This document shows positions 25,372-35,005 of a stretch of DNA of 64,000 nt, piece by piece; position 1 is the first letter of the stretch; each line of letters starts with the position of its first letter. A program made the translations under genes and the position numbers. The notes below the pieces were generated by a model. The model had not been told where the DNA came from. It did not search any database and saw nothing but the letters and a program-made list of their open reading frames with translations. The stretch is from DATFDN01 sp963767645. GTDB lineage: Bacteria; Pseudomonadota; Alphaproteobacteria; Acetobacterales; Acetobacteraceae. The DNA is taken from positions 62,001 to 126,000 of the forward strand of contig CAVYEW010000001.1 of NCBI GenBank assembly GCA_963767645.1, in the 5' to 3' direction.

Positions 25372-25617
25372 ATGAAGAAGATCGCATTTGCCGCCGTCGT
25401 GCTCACTGTTCTCGGCAGCGGAGCCGCGCTGGCACAAGGGATTCCGTGCGGCATCGGCGCTTGGCAGAGCGGCTGGCCCGGCCCCGCCGGATCGCATCGG
25501 GAGCAGGCGATGAGCGCCCCCAAGGCGAGTACGGCAAGCCCTGATACCCGCAACGCGGCGAGGCAAAGCTTGTCAGTTCCCGTCGCGGGCAACGCCCAGG
25601 GATATCGCAAGGGCTAG
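25372..25617 (+). CDS. Small exported protein of unknown function
   Basis: An 81-residue protein with a standard signal peptide (MKKIAFAAVVLTVLGSGAAL, cleaved after ALA). The mature 58 residues contain one Cys and are rich in Ala, Ser and Gly, without a recognised domain. GAGACCAATCGAG before the ATG is a weak ribosome site. It starts 32 bases after the NTF2-like gene and may be co-transcribed with it. A perfect 13-bp hairpin follows a few bases beyond its stop. Confidence 0.6.
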   Translation: MKKIAFAAVVLTVLGSGAALAQGIPCGIGAWQSGWPGPAGSHREQAMSAPKASTASPDTRNAARQSLSVPVAGNAQGYRKG

Positions 25618-25623
25618 TGCCCG

Positions 25624-25655
25624 GGTGCTGACACCTGATATAAGGTGTCAGCACC
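25624..25655. terminator. Perfect 13-bp hairpin between convergent genes
   Basis: GGTGCTGACACCT (25624-25636) and AGGTGTCAGCACC (25643-25655) are exact reverse complements around the 6-base loop GATATA. It lies between the small secreted-protein gene and the end of lolD, which converge here. It could end both transcripts, although no run of T follows on either side. It may also be a dispersed palindrome. Confidence 0.6.
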
Positions 25656-25714
25656 GCGCGGCACTCAAGCCTCAGCCGACCTGCGGCCAAAATTGCGCCC
25701 GGTCACTTGATGGA

Positions 25715-26390
<676 letters not shown>

Positions 26391-26398
<8 letters not shown>

Positions 26399-27644
26399 TG
26401 CGCAGCGCCTCGACGGGATCGGTGCGCGCCGCGCGCCAACTTGGATAGAGCGTGGCTAGCAAGGACAGCACCAACGCCATGACCACGACCTTGGCGACCT
26501 CGCCCCCGTCGAGCCGCGCCGGCAGGTGCGCCAGGTAGTAGACCTCGGGATTGAACACGTTCACCCCGGACAGGCTCTGCACGGCGTTCTGGATACTGTC
26601 GATATTAAGCGTGAACAGCACGCCGAGGATGGTGCCGATCACCGTCCCGGTGACGCCCACCGAGGCGCCGCACATCAGGAAAATCCGCATCACCGCACCG
26701 CGTCCGGCGCCGATGGTGCGCAGCACCGCGATATCCCGCGTCTTGTCCTTGACCATCATGATGAGACTGGAGATCACGTTGAACGCGGCGACCAGGATGA
26801 TCAGCGCGAGGATGATGAACATCACGTTCTGCTCGACCTGGACGGCGGTGAAAAAGCTGTTGTTGCTCTGCTGCCAGTCGATGATGCTGACCGGCGCCCC
26901 GGCCAGTGCCTGGCGGATCTCCGCCGCGACAGCGGCGACGCGGTCGGGATCGGGCAGCATGACCTCGATCTGCGTTGCGGCGCCGGGTTTCTGGAAATAG
27001 ACCTGCGCCGCCGAAAGCGGCATGAACACATAGCTGCTGTCGTAGGCGAACTCGCCAACGTTGAAGATGGCGGCGATCCGGTAGGACTTAACGCGCGGCA
27101 CCGTGCCGAACGGCGTGGCCGCTCCCTGCGGCGAGACCAGGGTGATCGTGTTGTTGAGCCAGACCCCGAACTGACGCGCCAGCCCGCTGCCCACGGCCAC
27201 CGTGTCATCGCCCTTGAAGTCGTCGAGCGAGCCGGCGATGAGATGCTCGCTCACCAGCGGCGTGGCCCTGAGGTCGGCGGGCTCAATACCCCGCACGAAG
27301 CCGCCCGAAGCCGTGCCGGTCGGATTGGTGATCAGCACCTGCCCGTCCAGCACCGGAATCGCCGCGGAGACGCCGGGCAAGGGGCGGATGCGCCCGGCCA
27401 GTGCGTCGTAGTCCGTAAGCCGCCCGCCGGCGCCGTAGACGCCGAGAGCTCCGTTGAACCCCAGGATGCGGCCGAGCAGGTCGATCTTGAAGCCGCCCAT
27501 CACGCTCATCACGATGATCAAGGTCGCTACGCCGAGTGCGATGCCGATCAGCGAGAAGGCGGCGATGACCGAGACGAACCGCTCGCCCCGGCGGGCGCGC
27601 AGATAGCGCGCGGCGACCGCGCGCTCGAAGGCTCCGAAGGCCAT
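26391..27644 (-). CDS. lolC: Lipoprotein-releasing ABC transporter, permease subunit LolC/E
   Basis: A 417-residue permease with an N-terminal helix (SVIAAFSLIGIALGVATLII), a large periplasmic domain, and three C-terminal helices of the FtsX type (IILALIILVAAFNVISSLIM, then a helix at IFLMCGASVGVTGTVIG, then VVVMALVLSLLATLYPSWRA). Alphaproteobacteria use one LolC/E-type protein as a homodimer, and only one gene is seen here. It lies between lolD (8-base overlap) and proS (4-base gap). Confidence 0.94.
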
Positions 27645-27648
27645 GGGC

Positions 27649-28968
27649 TCAGCCGATTCGATCCAGCGCGCCCTCGACCGAGACTTCGTGGCGCTCTCCG
27701 CCGGCGCGGCGTTTCAGCTCCACCATGCCGGCGGCAGCGCCGCGCGGTCCGACCACGATCTGCCACGGATGCCCCATCAAGTCGGCATCGGCGAACTTCA
27801 CGCCTGCCCGTTCCTCGCGGTCGTCGTACAGCGCTGCCCGGCCGAGCCGTCGATAGAGTTCCTCGCATATCCGGTCGCAGGCGGCATCGCCGCGCTTGAG
27901 GTTGAGGATCACAGCCCTGAACGGCGCGACGGCATCGGGCCAGATGATGCCGGCCTGGTCGTGGCTCGCCTCGATCACGGCGCCGACCAAGCGGCTGATG
28001 CCGATGCCGTAGCTGCCCATCTCCGGCGTCGCCGGCTTGCCGTCCGGGCTGGCGACGGCGAAGCCCATCGCCTTCGAGTATTTGGTGCCGAAATAGAAGA
28101 TGTGGCCGACCTCGATGCCGCGGCCCTCCCGCCGCCGCTCGGGCGCTACCTTCTCCCACGACGCGGCATCGTGCTTGTCGTCGGTCGCGGCGTAGTGCGA
28201 GGTCATCTGCTGGAAGAACCGCTGCAGATCGTCCGTACTGCCGTGATCGAACCCGCCTGCCCCGCGAGAGAGATAGTCGATCTCCTCGAATGCGGCGTCG
28301 TAGTAGACTTGGCTCTCTCCCGTGGGTGCCAGGATGATGAACTCGTGCGACAGATCGCCGCCGATCGGCCCGGATTCGGCCTCCATGGGGATCGCCTTCA
28401 GGCCCATGCGCTGGAAGGTGCGCATATAGGCGAGCATCATCTTGCGGTAGCTGACCACGGCGCCAGCATAATCCAGGTCGAAGCTGTAAGCGTCCTTCAT
28501 CAGGAATTCCCGCCCGCGCATCACGCCGAAGCGCGGCCGCACCTCGTCGCGGAACTTCCATTGGATGTGATACAGGATCTGCGGCAGCTCGCGGTAGCTC
28601 CGCACAGATTGGCGCATCAGGTCGGTAATCATCTCCTCGTTGGTCGGACCGTAGAGCAGCTCCCGGTCGTGGCGGTCGCGGAGGCGCAGCATCTCCTTGC
28701 CGTAATCATCATAGCGCCCGCTTTCGCGCCACAGCTCGGCCGGCTGGATGGTCGGCATCAGGCATTCCTGCGCGCCGGCCACGTCCTGCTCCTCGCGCAC
28801 GATCCGCTCGATGTTGCGCAGCACGCGGTAGCCAAGCGGCAGCCAGGCGTAGATCCCGGCAGAGGTCTGCCGTACCAGTCCCGCGCGCAGCATCAGCCGA
28901 TGCGAGGCGATCTGTGCCTCCGCGGGCGTCTCCTTGAGGGTGGGGATCAGCGTGTGAGACAGACGCAT
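27649..28968 (-). CDS. proS: Proline--tRNA ligase, short alphaproteobacterial type
   Basis: A 439-residue class II synthetase. It begins MRLSHTLIPTLKETPAEAQI, typical of the family; a Met four codons earlier is possible. Class II motifs appear as ASHRLMLRAGLVRQTSAGIY, FRDEVRPRFGVMRGREFLMK (motif 2) and GSYGIGISRLVGAVIEASHD (motif 3). It lacks the roughly 180-residue INS editing domain of E. coli ProS and the zinc-binding C-terminus of the archaeal form. That makes it the short form found in alphaproteobacteria. Confidence 0.95.
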   Translation of the reverse strand: MRLSHTLIPTLKETPAEAQIASHRLMLRAGLVRQTSAGIYAWLPLGYRVLRNIERIVREEQDVAGAQECLMPTIQPAELWRESGRYDDYGKEMLRLRDRHDRELLYGPTNEEMITDLMRQSVRSYRELPQILYHIQWKFRDEVRPRFGVMRGREFLMKDAYSFDLDYAGAVVSYRKMMLAYMRTFQRMGLKAIPMEAESGPIGGDLSHEFIILAPTGESQVYYDAAFEEIDYLSRGAGGFDHGSTDDLQRFFQQMTSHYAATDDKHDAASWEKVAPERRREGRGIEVGHIFYFGTKYSKAMGFAVASPDGKPATPEMGSYGIGISRLVGAVIEASHDQAGIIWPDAVAPFRAVILNLKRGDAACDRICEELYRRLGRAALYDDREERAGVKFADADLMGHPWQIVVGPRGAAAGMVELKRRAGGERHEVSVEGALDRIG

Positions 28969-28980
28969 TGAAGGGTCCAT

Positions 28981-29317
28981 ATGTCCGGGCAGCGGACCCT
29001 AGCGGCGGACGAGGAGCCTGCCAAACCCTGATACTCCGGGTGAGGGTTCGCTGTAGGGGACTGCTAATTTTTGTGCGCTGCACAACTGCTCCGGATGCAA
29101 AATCACAAATAAATGCGGAATTTTTGGGAAACATCGTGACATTCGCCACAACCCATCGTAAAAATTCGCCGGGCTGATCGATGGCCCAAGTTTAGGGAAG
29201 AAACGCCACTCACGGCGGGAGTGAGGAGACTATTCTCCTCTTCCCGGCCGTGACGTTGGGTTCGTAGATGCTCGCTTCTCTCGACCGGGTTAATGCGCCC
29301 AGGTTGATGCGCCTGGG
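28981..29317. other. Intergenic region with AT-rich leader of proS
   Basis: There is no gene in these 337 bases. The part next to proS (about 29060-29190) is much richer in A/T than its surroundings (CTAATTTTTGTG, ACAAATAAATGCGG) and is probably the proS promoter and leader. A long imperfect hairpin and three 14-base repeats occupy the part near the DUF1467 gene. It marks a likely transcription boundary within the housekeeping block. Confidence 0.5.
29211..29252. terminator. Imperfect long hairpin, possible terminator of the rnj-DUF1467 transcript
   Basis: CACGGC with GGGAG and AGGAG on one side pairs with CTCCT, CCC and GCCGTG on the other, around the loop ACTATT. The structure has small bulges. 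On the minus strand it follows the end of DUF1467 by about 65 bases and is followed by GGCGTTTCTT. That is only a weak T-rich tail. Confidence 0.4.
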
Positions 29318-29328
29318 TTAATGCGTCG
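29287..29328. repeat. Three tandem 14-base repeats over the DUF1467 stop
   Basis: The units GGGTTAATGCGCCC (29287-29300), AGGTTGATGCGCCT (29301-29314) and GGGTTAATGCGTCG (29315-29328) follow one another without gap. The third unit contains the stop codon of the DUF1467 gene; the first repeats this TTAATGC pattern. It looks like a recent local duplication of the gene end. Confidence 0.7.
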
Positions 29329-29578
29329 GCATCGCCAGCCAGCCATCGCGCAAATTCAGGTACGGATTGCTGAGCAACCAGTACGCGCCGAGCCATACCA
29401 CCCCGGCGACGATCGTCGTGGCGATGACGGTGCGCACCAGATGCGGATGCTCGGGCGCTCCCCGCCAGCCGGAGAGCGCGTCGGGGCCGGGCTGCGCCCG
29501 AATCCCCCAAGGCAGCACCGCGAACAGTGCCACCCACCAGATCAGCACGTAGAGAACGCACCCGTTGAACCAGCCCAC
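29318..29578 (-). CDS. DUF1467 family membrane protein
   Basis: An 86-residue protein with two membrane helices (NGCVLYVLIWWVALFAVLPW and VIATTIVAGVVWLGAYWLLS). GIRAQ in the loop after helix 1 is characteristic of DUF1467, a family seen mainly in alphaproteobacteria between rnj and proS. Its function is unknown. The start is a GTG at 29578, two bases after the rnj stop. Confidence 0.85.
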   Translation of the reverse strand: MGWFNGCVLYVLIWWVALFAVLPWGIRAQPGPDALSGWRGAPEHPHLVRTVIATTIVAGVVWLGAYWLLSNPYLNLRDGWLAMPTH

Positions 29579-29580
29579 TT

Positions 29581-31230
29581 CTACCCCACCCGCAGCAGAT
29601 GCACGTCCACAAGCGGCCGCTTCTGCAAGCCACGCCCAACTGCGCGCCGCAATGCCGCGCGCGCGGCGTCCGCCAGACCCTGATCGTCGCGCCGGAGTGC
29701 TGCCGGCAATTCAGAGACGGCGGCGCTGAACTCCTCGGCAATGCGCGCCGCCTCCGGATCGTCTGGCTCGAACAGGCCGGGGGCACTGACCTGTGGGGTG
29801 CCGGCCATGCGCCCAGTCTTATCGACCGCCAAGCTGCCCAGGACGACGCCATTGAACAGCATCCGCCGACGCGCCGCGAGCACGCCCCCGTCAAGGCGCA
29901 CCAGTCGTGCTCCATCAGCGACCAGCCGGCCGACAGGCGCGCTGTCCACCACCTCCGCACGTCCCGGCGCCAGGCTCAGGATGTCGCCATCCTCCAGCAG
30001 GACCGGGGCCGCGCCGGCTTCGCGCGCCAGTGCGGCGTGAGCCGAAAGATGACGCCATTCCCCATGCACCGGGACCGCAATGCGCGGGCGCACCAAACGA
30101 TACAGGCGCCGCAGTTCGTCGCGCGCGGGATGGCCGGAGACATGGACCAAATGGTCCATGTCGGTCATCAGCTCCACGCCGCGCCGGACCAGGTTGTCCT
30201 GCACAGTCCCGATCGCCCGCTCGTTGCCGGGAATCACCCGGCTCGAGAAGATGACCGTGTCGCCCTCGCCGAGAACGATCCGCGGATGCGTGTCCATCGC
30301 CACCCGCGCCAGGGCGCTGCGCGGCTCGCCCTGGCTGCCGGTAATCAGGATCAGCAGGCTGTCGTCCGGGATCGAGCCTGCGTCATCCTCGCTCACGAAC
30401 TCCGGCAAGCCGCTCAGATAGCCGGTCTCGCGGGCGGCCGCGGTCAGGTTGCGAAGGCTGCGGCCGACCAGGGCGACGCTGCGGCCCGCGTCGCGCGCGG
30501 CCAGTGCAATACTTTCGATGCGCGCGACGTTCGAGGAAAAGCAGGTGACGGCGACCCGCCCGGATAGGCCCCGGACCAATGCGGCGAGGCTGCGGCGCAC
30601 CTCCTGCTCGCTGCCCGAATGGCCCTCCACCATGGCGTTGGTCGAATCGCAGATCATCGCCAAGACGCCCTCGTCGCCGAGCGCCTTCAGCGCCGCCTCG
30701 TCCGTGCGCGGGCCGATCAGCGGGTCGGGATCGAGCTTCCAGTCGCCGGTGTGCAGCACCACTCCGGCCGGCGTGGTGATCACCAGCGCCTGCGCCTCGG
30801 GCACCGAGTGCGCAACACGGATAAAGCGAAGGCCAAAGGGGGGCAGATCGAACGCGCCGCCGGGCGGAATAACGTGCAGCTTCACCTGACCCAGAAGCTG
30901 CGCCTCAGCGAGCTTGCGCCGCAGGACGGCCGCGGCGAAGGGCGTGGCATAGACCGGGCAGCGGAGACGCGGCCATAGCCAGGCCACCGCGCCAATATGA
31001 TCCTCGTGCGCGTGGGTGATCACCAGCCCTACCAGCCGATCGCGCCGCTGGGCGATGAAGGCCGGATCGGGCATCATCACCTCGACCTCCGGGTGGGCCG
31101 CGCCGCCGAAGCCGATGCCGCAATCCACCGCGAGCCATTGCCCGGCGCTGCAATACAGGTTCAGGTTCATGCCGATCTCGCCCGTCCCGCCCAAGGGCAG
31201 GAAGGCCAGGTCGCCGTTGGCACCGCTCAT
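29581..31230 (-). CDS. rnj: Ribonuclease J
   Basis: A 549-residue metallo-beta-lactamase/beta-CASP nuclease. The zinc motif is THAHEDHIGAVAWLW (residues 72-86), followed by the later ligands in HTGDWKLDPDPL and VHVSGHPARDELRRL. RNase J cuts and trims RNA from the 5' end and is used for rRNA and mRNA maturation in alphaproteobacteria. The start overlaps the coaX stop by 4 bases; DUF1467 follows after 2 bases. Confidence 0.95.
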   Translation of the reverse strand: MSGANGDLAFLPLGGTGEIGMNLNLYCSAGQWLAVDCGIGFGGAAHPEVEVMMPDPAFIAQRRDRLVGLVITHAHEDHIGAVAWLWPRLRCPVYATPFAAAVLRRKLAEAQLLGQVKLHVIPPGGAFDLPPFGLRFIRVAHSVPEAQALVITTPAGVVLHTGDWKLDPDPLIGPRTDEAALKALGDEGVLAMICDSTNAMVEGHSGSEQEVRRSLAALVRGLSGRVAVTCFSSNVARIESIALAARDAGRSVALVGRSLRNLTAAARETGYLSGLPEFVSEDDAGSIPDDSLLILITGSQGEPRSALARVAMDTHPRIVLGEGDTVIFSSRVIPGNERAIGTVQDNLVRRGVELMTDMDHLVHVSGHPARDELRRLYRLVRPRIAVPVHGEWRHLSAHAALAREAGAAPVLLEDGDILSLAPGRAEVVDSAPVGRLVADGARLVRLDGGVLAARRRMLFNGVVLGSLAVDKTGRMAGTPQVSAPGLFEPDDPEAARIAEEFSAAVSELPAALRRDDQGLADAARAALRRAVGRGLQKRPLVDVHLLRVG

Positions 31231-32036
31231 TCGCTTTCGCTCAGCCTCGTTCGGTCCTTGGGCAATGTGGGCGCGGGATTGCGCTGCGCCAACATCCGCA
31301 AGCCGTCCAAGGTAAGATCGGGATCAATATGTTCGATGACGAGCGTTCCCTCGGCCAGCAGCGGCGCCAGCCCGCCGGTGGCGACCACCTTCATCGGCCC
31401 GCCGAATTCACCCTTGATCCGCGCGACCATGCCTTCGATCAGGCCGACATAGCCCCAATAGATGCCCGACTGCATGGCCGGAACGGTGGAGCGCCCGATC
31501 ACCGCCTGCGGCCGGCCGATACCGATGCGCGGCAGCTGCGCGGCGGCATGATGCAGTGCCTCCAGCGAGAGATTGATCCCCGGTGCGATCACGCCGCCCA
31601 GATAGGCGCCGTCCACATCGATGACATCGAAGGTGGTGGCCGTCCCGAGATCAACGATGATCAGCGGGCCGCCGAAGCGCGCCACCCCAGCCAAAGTATT
31701 GAGCAGCCGGTCGGCACCCACCTGTTCGGGGTTATCGACCTTGATCGCGAAGCCCCAGTCGAGCGACGCGCGCGCCACCAGCGGCTCGATGCCAAGCCAG
31801 TCGCGGCAGAGGCGTCGCAAATGGTACAGCGCCGCCGGCACTACGGTGCCGATCACCGCCGCGGCGATGGCGTTCCGGTCGATACCGCACCGATCGAGCA
31901 GCGCCAGAAGCCAGACCGCGTATTCGTCCGAGGTGCGGTGCGGGTCGGTACGGACCCGCCATATGCCGCACCAGCCCGCGCCGTCATGCACCGCCACCAC
32001 GACGTTGGTGTTGCCGGCATCGATGACGAGGAGCAC
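31227..32036 (-). CDS. coaX: Type III pantothenate kinase
   Basis: A 269-residue kinase of the ASKHA fold with the phosphate loop LLVIDAGNTNVVVAVHDG at the N-terminus, DLGTATTFDVIDVDGAYLGG in the middle (catalytic Asp region) and GVIAPGINLSLEALH. It phosphorylates pantothenate in the first step of CoA synthesis. The start is GTG at 32036; the frame is open further upstream only because it shadows nuoN. It begins 5 bases after nuoN. In related genomes birA often sits between these two genes; it is absent here. Confidence 0.94.
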   Translation of the reverse strand: MLLVIDAGNTNVVVAVHDGAGWCGIWRVRTDPHRTSDEYAVWLLALLDRCGIDRNAIAAAVIGTVVPAALYHLRRLCRDWLGIEPLVARASLDWGFAIKVDNPEQVGADRLLNTLAGVARFGGPLIIVDLGTATTFDVIDVDGAYLGGVIAPGINLSLEALHHAAAQLPRIGIGRPQAVIGRSTVPAMQSGIYWGYVGLIEGMVARIKGEFGGPMKVVATGGLAPLLAEGTLVIEHIDPDLTLDGLRMLAQRNPAPTLPKDRTRLSESE

Positions 32037-32041
32037 GCGCG

Positions 32042-33463
32042 CTAGCCGAACAGCGCCGCGGCGGCGGAATCCGCGGCGGCGACGAAGGGGCCGGGGAACA
32101 GGAAGAACAGGAGCGTATAGAGGCCCGTCACCGTCGCGACGAAGGCCACGCCCATCGGCTTGCGGTCGAAGCCGGGCTCGGGCGCGTCGAAATACATCAC
32201 CTTGACGATGCGGATGTAATAGAAAGCCGAGACAACGCTGGTCAGCACGCCGATCACGGCGAGCGTCCACATCTGCGCGTCCACGGCAGCCAGGAACACA
32301 TACAGCTTGGCGAAGAAGCCGGAGAGCGGCGGAATGCCGGCCATGCTGAACATGAACACCGCGAAGGCCAGCGCCAGCGCCGGATCGGTCCGCGCCAGCC
32401 CGCCCAGATCCTCGATCCGCTCCAGCGCGATGCCGCGCCGGCGCATGGCCAGAATGCAGCCGAACGTGCCGGCGGCCATGAAGACGTAGACGATCATGTA
32501 CACCAGCACGCCGCGCACCCCGACCGGGCCGCCCACGGCGAGGCCGATCAGCGCATAACCCATGTGGCCGATCGAAGAATAGGCCATCAGGCGCTTGATG
32601 TTGGTTTGCCCGATCGCCGCCAGCGCGCCGAGGATCATCGAGAAGATGGAGATGATCTCCAGGATCAATCGCCACGATCCCAGCACATGCCCGAACGGCT
32701 CGGCCAGGGTGCGCAGGAACAGGCCCATCGCGGCAACCTTGGAGGCGGTCGCCAAGAACGTGGTGACGGGCGTCGGCGCCCCCTCGTATACGTCCGGCGT
32801 CCACATATGGAACGGCGCGGCCGCAACCTTGAACGCCAGGCCGACGATGACGAACACGACGCCGACGATCATGCCGGCCGAGGCACTGCCCGAGGCGCCG
32901 AGCACACGGGCAATGCCGGCATAATCCATGGTTCCGGAGAAGCCATAGACGAGCGAGATCCCGTATAGCAGCAAGCCGGAGGCAAGCGCGCCGAGCACGA
33001 AATACTTGAGCCCCGCCTCCGCCGAGCGCAGGTCGTCGCGCGCGAAAGCGGCGAGCACGTAGGAGCAGAGCGAAAGCAGCTCGAGCGACAGATAAAGGGT
33101 GATGAGATTGGACGCCGAGGCCATCCCCATCATCCCGACCGTCGCGAACAGGACCAGGACCGGGAACTCGAACCGCGAAATGCCTTGCCGACGGTCGTAG
33201 TCGAGCGAGAGCATCAGGGTGAACGCCGAGCTGACCAGCACCAACGCCTTGATCAGCACCGCGAACGGATCGACTACGAACTGACCGAGGAACCCGACGC
33301 CGCCGGCGCGCGTCACCATCAGGAACCCGGTGAGCAGGAATGCCCCCAATACCAGCATGGTGACGATCTGCGTCTGCTCCGTCTTGCGCAGCACGCCATA
33401 GACGAGGATCATCATGCCGAGTACGGACAGGACGATCTCCGGAATCGCGATCTGCCAGTTCAT
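32042..33463 (-). CDS. nuoN: NADH-quinone oxidoreductase subunit N
   Basis: A 473-residue antiporter-like membrane subunit with about 14 helices. It contains LSLELLSLCSYVLAAFARDD and FKVAAAPFHMWTPDVYEGAP, with the conserved Lys and the Trp-Thr-Pro-Asp-Val-Tyr turn, and IKRLMAYSSIGHMGYALIGL. It is one of three proton-pumping modules of complex I. Its ATG overlaps the nuoM stop by 4 bases. Confidence 0.97.
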   Translation of the reverse strand: MNWQIAIPEIVLSVLGMMILVYGVLRKTEQTQIVTMLVLGAFLLTGFLMVTRAGGVGFLGQFVVDPFAVLIKALVLVSSAFTLMLSLDYDRRQGISRFEFPVLVLFATVGMMGMASASNLITLYLSLELLSLCSYVLAAFARDDLRSAEAGLKYFVLGALASGLLLYGISLVYGFSGTMDYAGIARVLGASGSASAGMIVGVVFVIVGLAFKVAAAPFHMWTPDVYEGAPTPVTTFLATASKVAAMGLFLRTLAEPFGHVLGSWRLILEIISIFSMILGALAAIGQTNIKRLMAYSSIGHMGYALIGLAVGGPVGVRGVLVYMIVYVFMAAGTFGCILAMRRRGIALERIEDLGGLARTDPALALAFAVFMFSMAGIPPLSGFFAKLYVFLAAVDAQMWTLAVIGVLTSVVSAFYYIRIVKVMYFDAPEPGFDRKPMGVAFVATVTGLYTLLFFLFPGPFVAAADSAAAALFG

Positions 33464-35001
33464 GGCCGCACCGCCTGCGCCAGCCTCACGCTTTCCGAAG
33501 TCGCGAGCGCCTGCTGACGCTGCTGCACCATGGACGTCACCGTCGTATCCCAGAATCGCGTGAAGCTTGTCGGATATGCTCCCATCCAGATCGTCAGCAC
33601 CAGCAGGGGGGCGAACACCGCGATCTCGCGCGGCGACAGGTCAAGCATGGAACGGAGGTCGATTTTTGTCAGCCGTCCGAAGATGACGCGGCGGAACAGA
33701 TACAGCGTGTACATCGGTCCGAGGATCATCCCCATTCCACCCAGCAGCGCCAACCAGAAGTTGACGTGCAGCGCGCCGATGACGACCAGGAATTCGCCGA
33801 CGAACCCTGAGGTGCCGGGAAGGCCGACCGAGGCCATCACGAACACCATGAAGGCGAACGCATAGAGCGGCATGGTGTCGGCCAGTCCGCCGTAGCGCGA
33901 TATCTCGCGCGTGTGCAGGCGGTCATAGATCACGCCGACAATCAGGAACAGCGCGGCCGAGACGATGCCGTGGGATAGCATCTGGAACAGCGCGCCCTGG
34001 ATGCCTTGCACGTTGAAGGTGAAGATGCCGATCGTCACCACCCCCATATGCGCGACCGAGGAGTAGGCGATCAGCTTCTTCATGTCCTCCTGCGCCAACG
34101 CCACATAGGCGGTATAGATCACCGCCACCACCGACAGCGTGAACATCAGGGGCGCCAGACGGGAAGAGGCGACCGGCAGCATCTCGAACGAGAAGCGGAT
34201 GAACCCGTACCCCCCCATCTTCAGCAGCACGCCGGCCAGGATCACCGAGCCGGCTGTCGGCGCCTCCACATGCGCGTCGGGCAACCAGGTATGGACCGGC
34301 CACATCGGCACCTTCACTGCGAACGAGGCGAGGAAGGCGAGGAACAGCCAGGTCTGCATCTCCGGCGGGAAGCGTGTGTGGATCAGGGTCGGGATGTCGG
34401 TGGTGCGCGCGTAGCCCCACATCGCGAGCAGGGCGAGCAGCATCAGCACCGAGCCGGTGAGCGTGTAAAGGAAGAACTTGAACGCCGAATAGACGCGGCG
34501 CGGGCCGCCCCAGACCCCAATGATGAGGAACATCGGGATCAGCACGCCCTCGAAGAAGATGTAGAACACGACGAAGTCGAGCGCGCAGAACATGCCGACC
34601 ATCATCGTCTCGAGGATCAGGAACGCGATCATGTACTCGCGCACGTAGCGCGTGATCGATTCCCAGCTCGCCAGAATGCAGATCGGGGTCAGCAGTGTCG
34701 ACAGCAGCACGAAGAGCACCGAGATCCCGTCGACGCCCATCTTGTAGCCGACGCCGTAGCCCGGCAGCCATGGGACGCTTTCGACGAACTGGAACCCCGG
34801 ATCGCGCGGGTTCCAGTCGGCCCACAGCACCAGGCTGAGGGCGAGGACGATCAGGCTGGTCCAGAGCGCGGTCCAGCGCGCATTGGCGGCGACCGTCTCC
34901 TCGTCGCCGCGCACCGCCATGATGACCCCGCAGCCGACCAGCGGCAGCCAGGTGATGATCGACAGGACCGGAAAGCCGACCGTGTTCCCGAGAGAGTTCA
35001 T
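33460..35001 (-). CDS. nuoM: NADH-quinone oxidoreductase subunit M
   Basis: A 513-residue proton-pumping subunit of complex I with about 14 helices. It has FVVFYIFFEGVLIPMFLIIG with the conserved Glu, FAVKVPMWPVHTWLPDAHVE with the pumping Lys, and KKLIAYSSVAHMGVVTIGIF. The length and order (L-M-N) are normal. The gap to nuoL is 4 bases. Confidence 0.97.
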   Translation of the reverse strand: MNSLGNTVGFPVLSIITWLPLVGCGVIMAVRGDEETVAANARWTALWTSLIVLALSLVLWADWNPRDPGFQFVESVPWLPGYGVGYKMGVDGISVLFVLLSTLLTPICILASWESITRYVREYMIAFLILETMMVGMFCALDFVVFYIFFEGVLIPMFLIIGVWGGPRRVYSAFKFFLYTLTGSVLMLLALLAMWGYARTTDIPTLIHTRFPPEMQTWLFLAFLASFAVKVPMWPVHTWLPDAHVEAPTAGSVILAGVLLKMGGYGFIRFSFEMLPVASSRLAPLMFTLSVVAVIYTAYVALAQEDMKKLIAYSSVAHMGVVTIGIFTFNVQGIQGALFQMLSHGIVSAALFLIVGVIYDRLHTREISRYGGLADTMPLYAFAFMVFVMASVGLPGTSGFVGEFLVVIGALHVNFWLALLGGMGMILGPMYTLYLFRRVIFGRLTKIDLRSMLDLSPREIAVFAPLLVLTIWMGAYPTSFTRFWDTTVTSMVQQRQQALATSESVRLAQAVRP

Positions 35002-35005
35002 CGCC

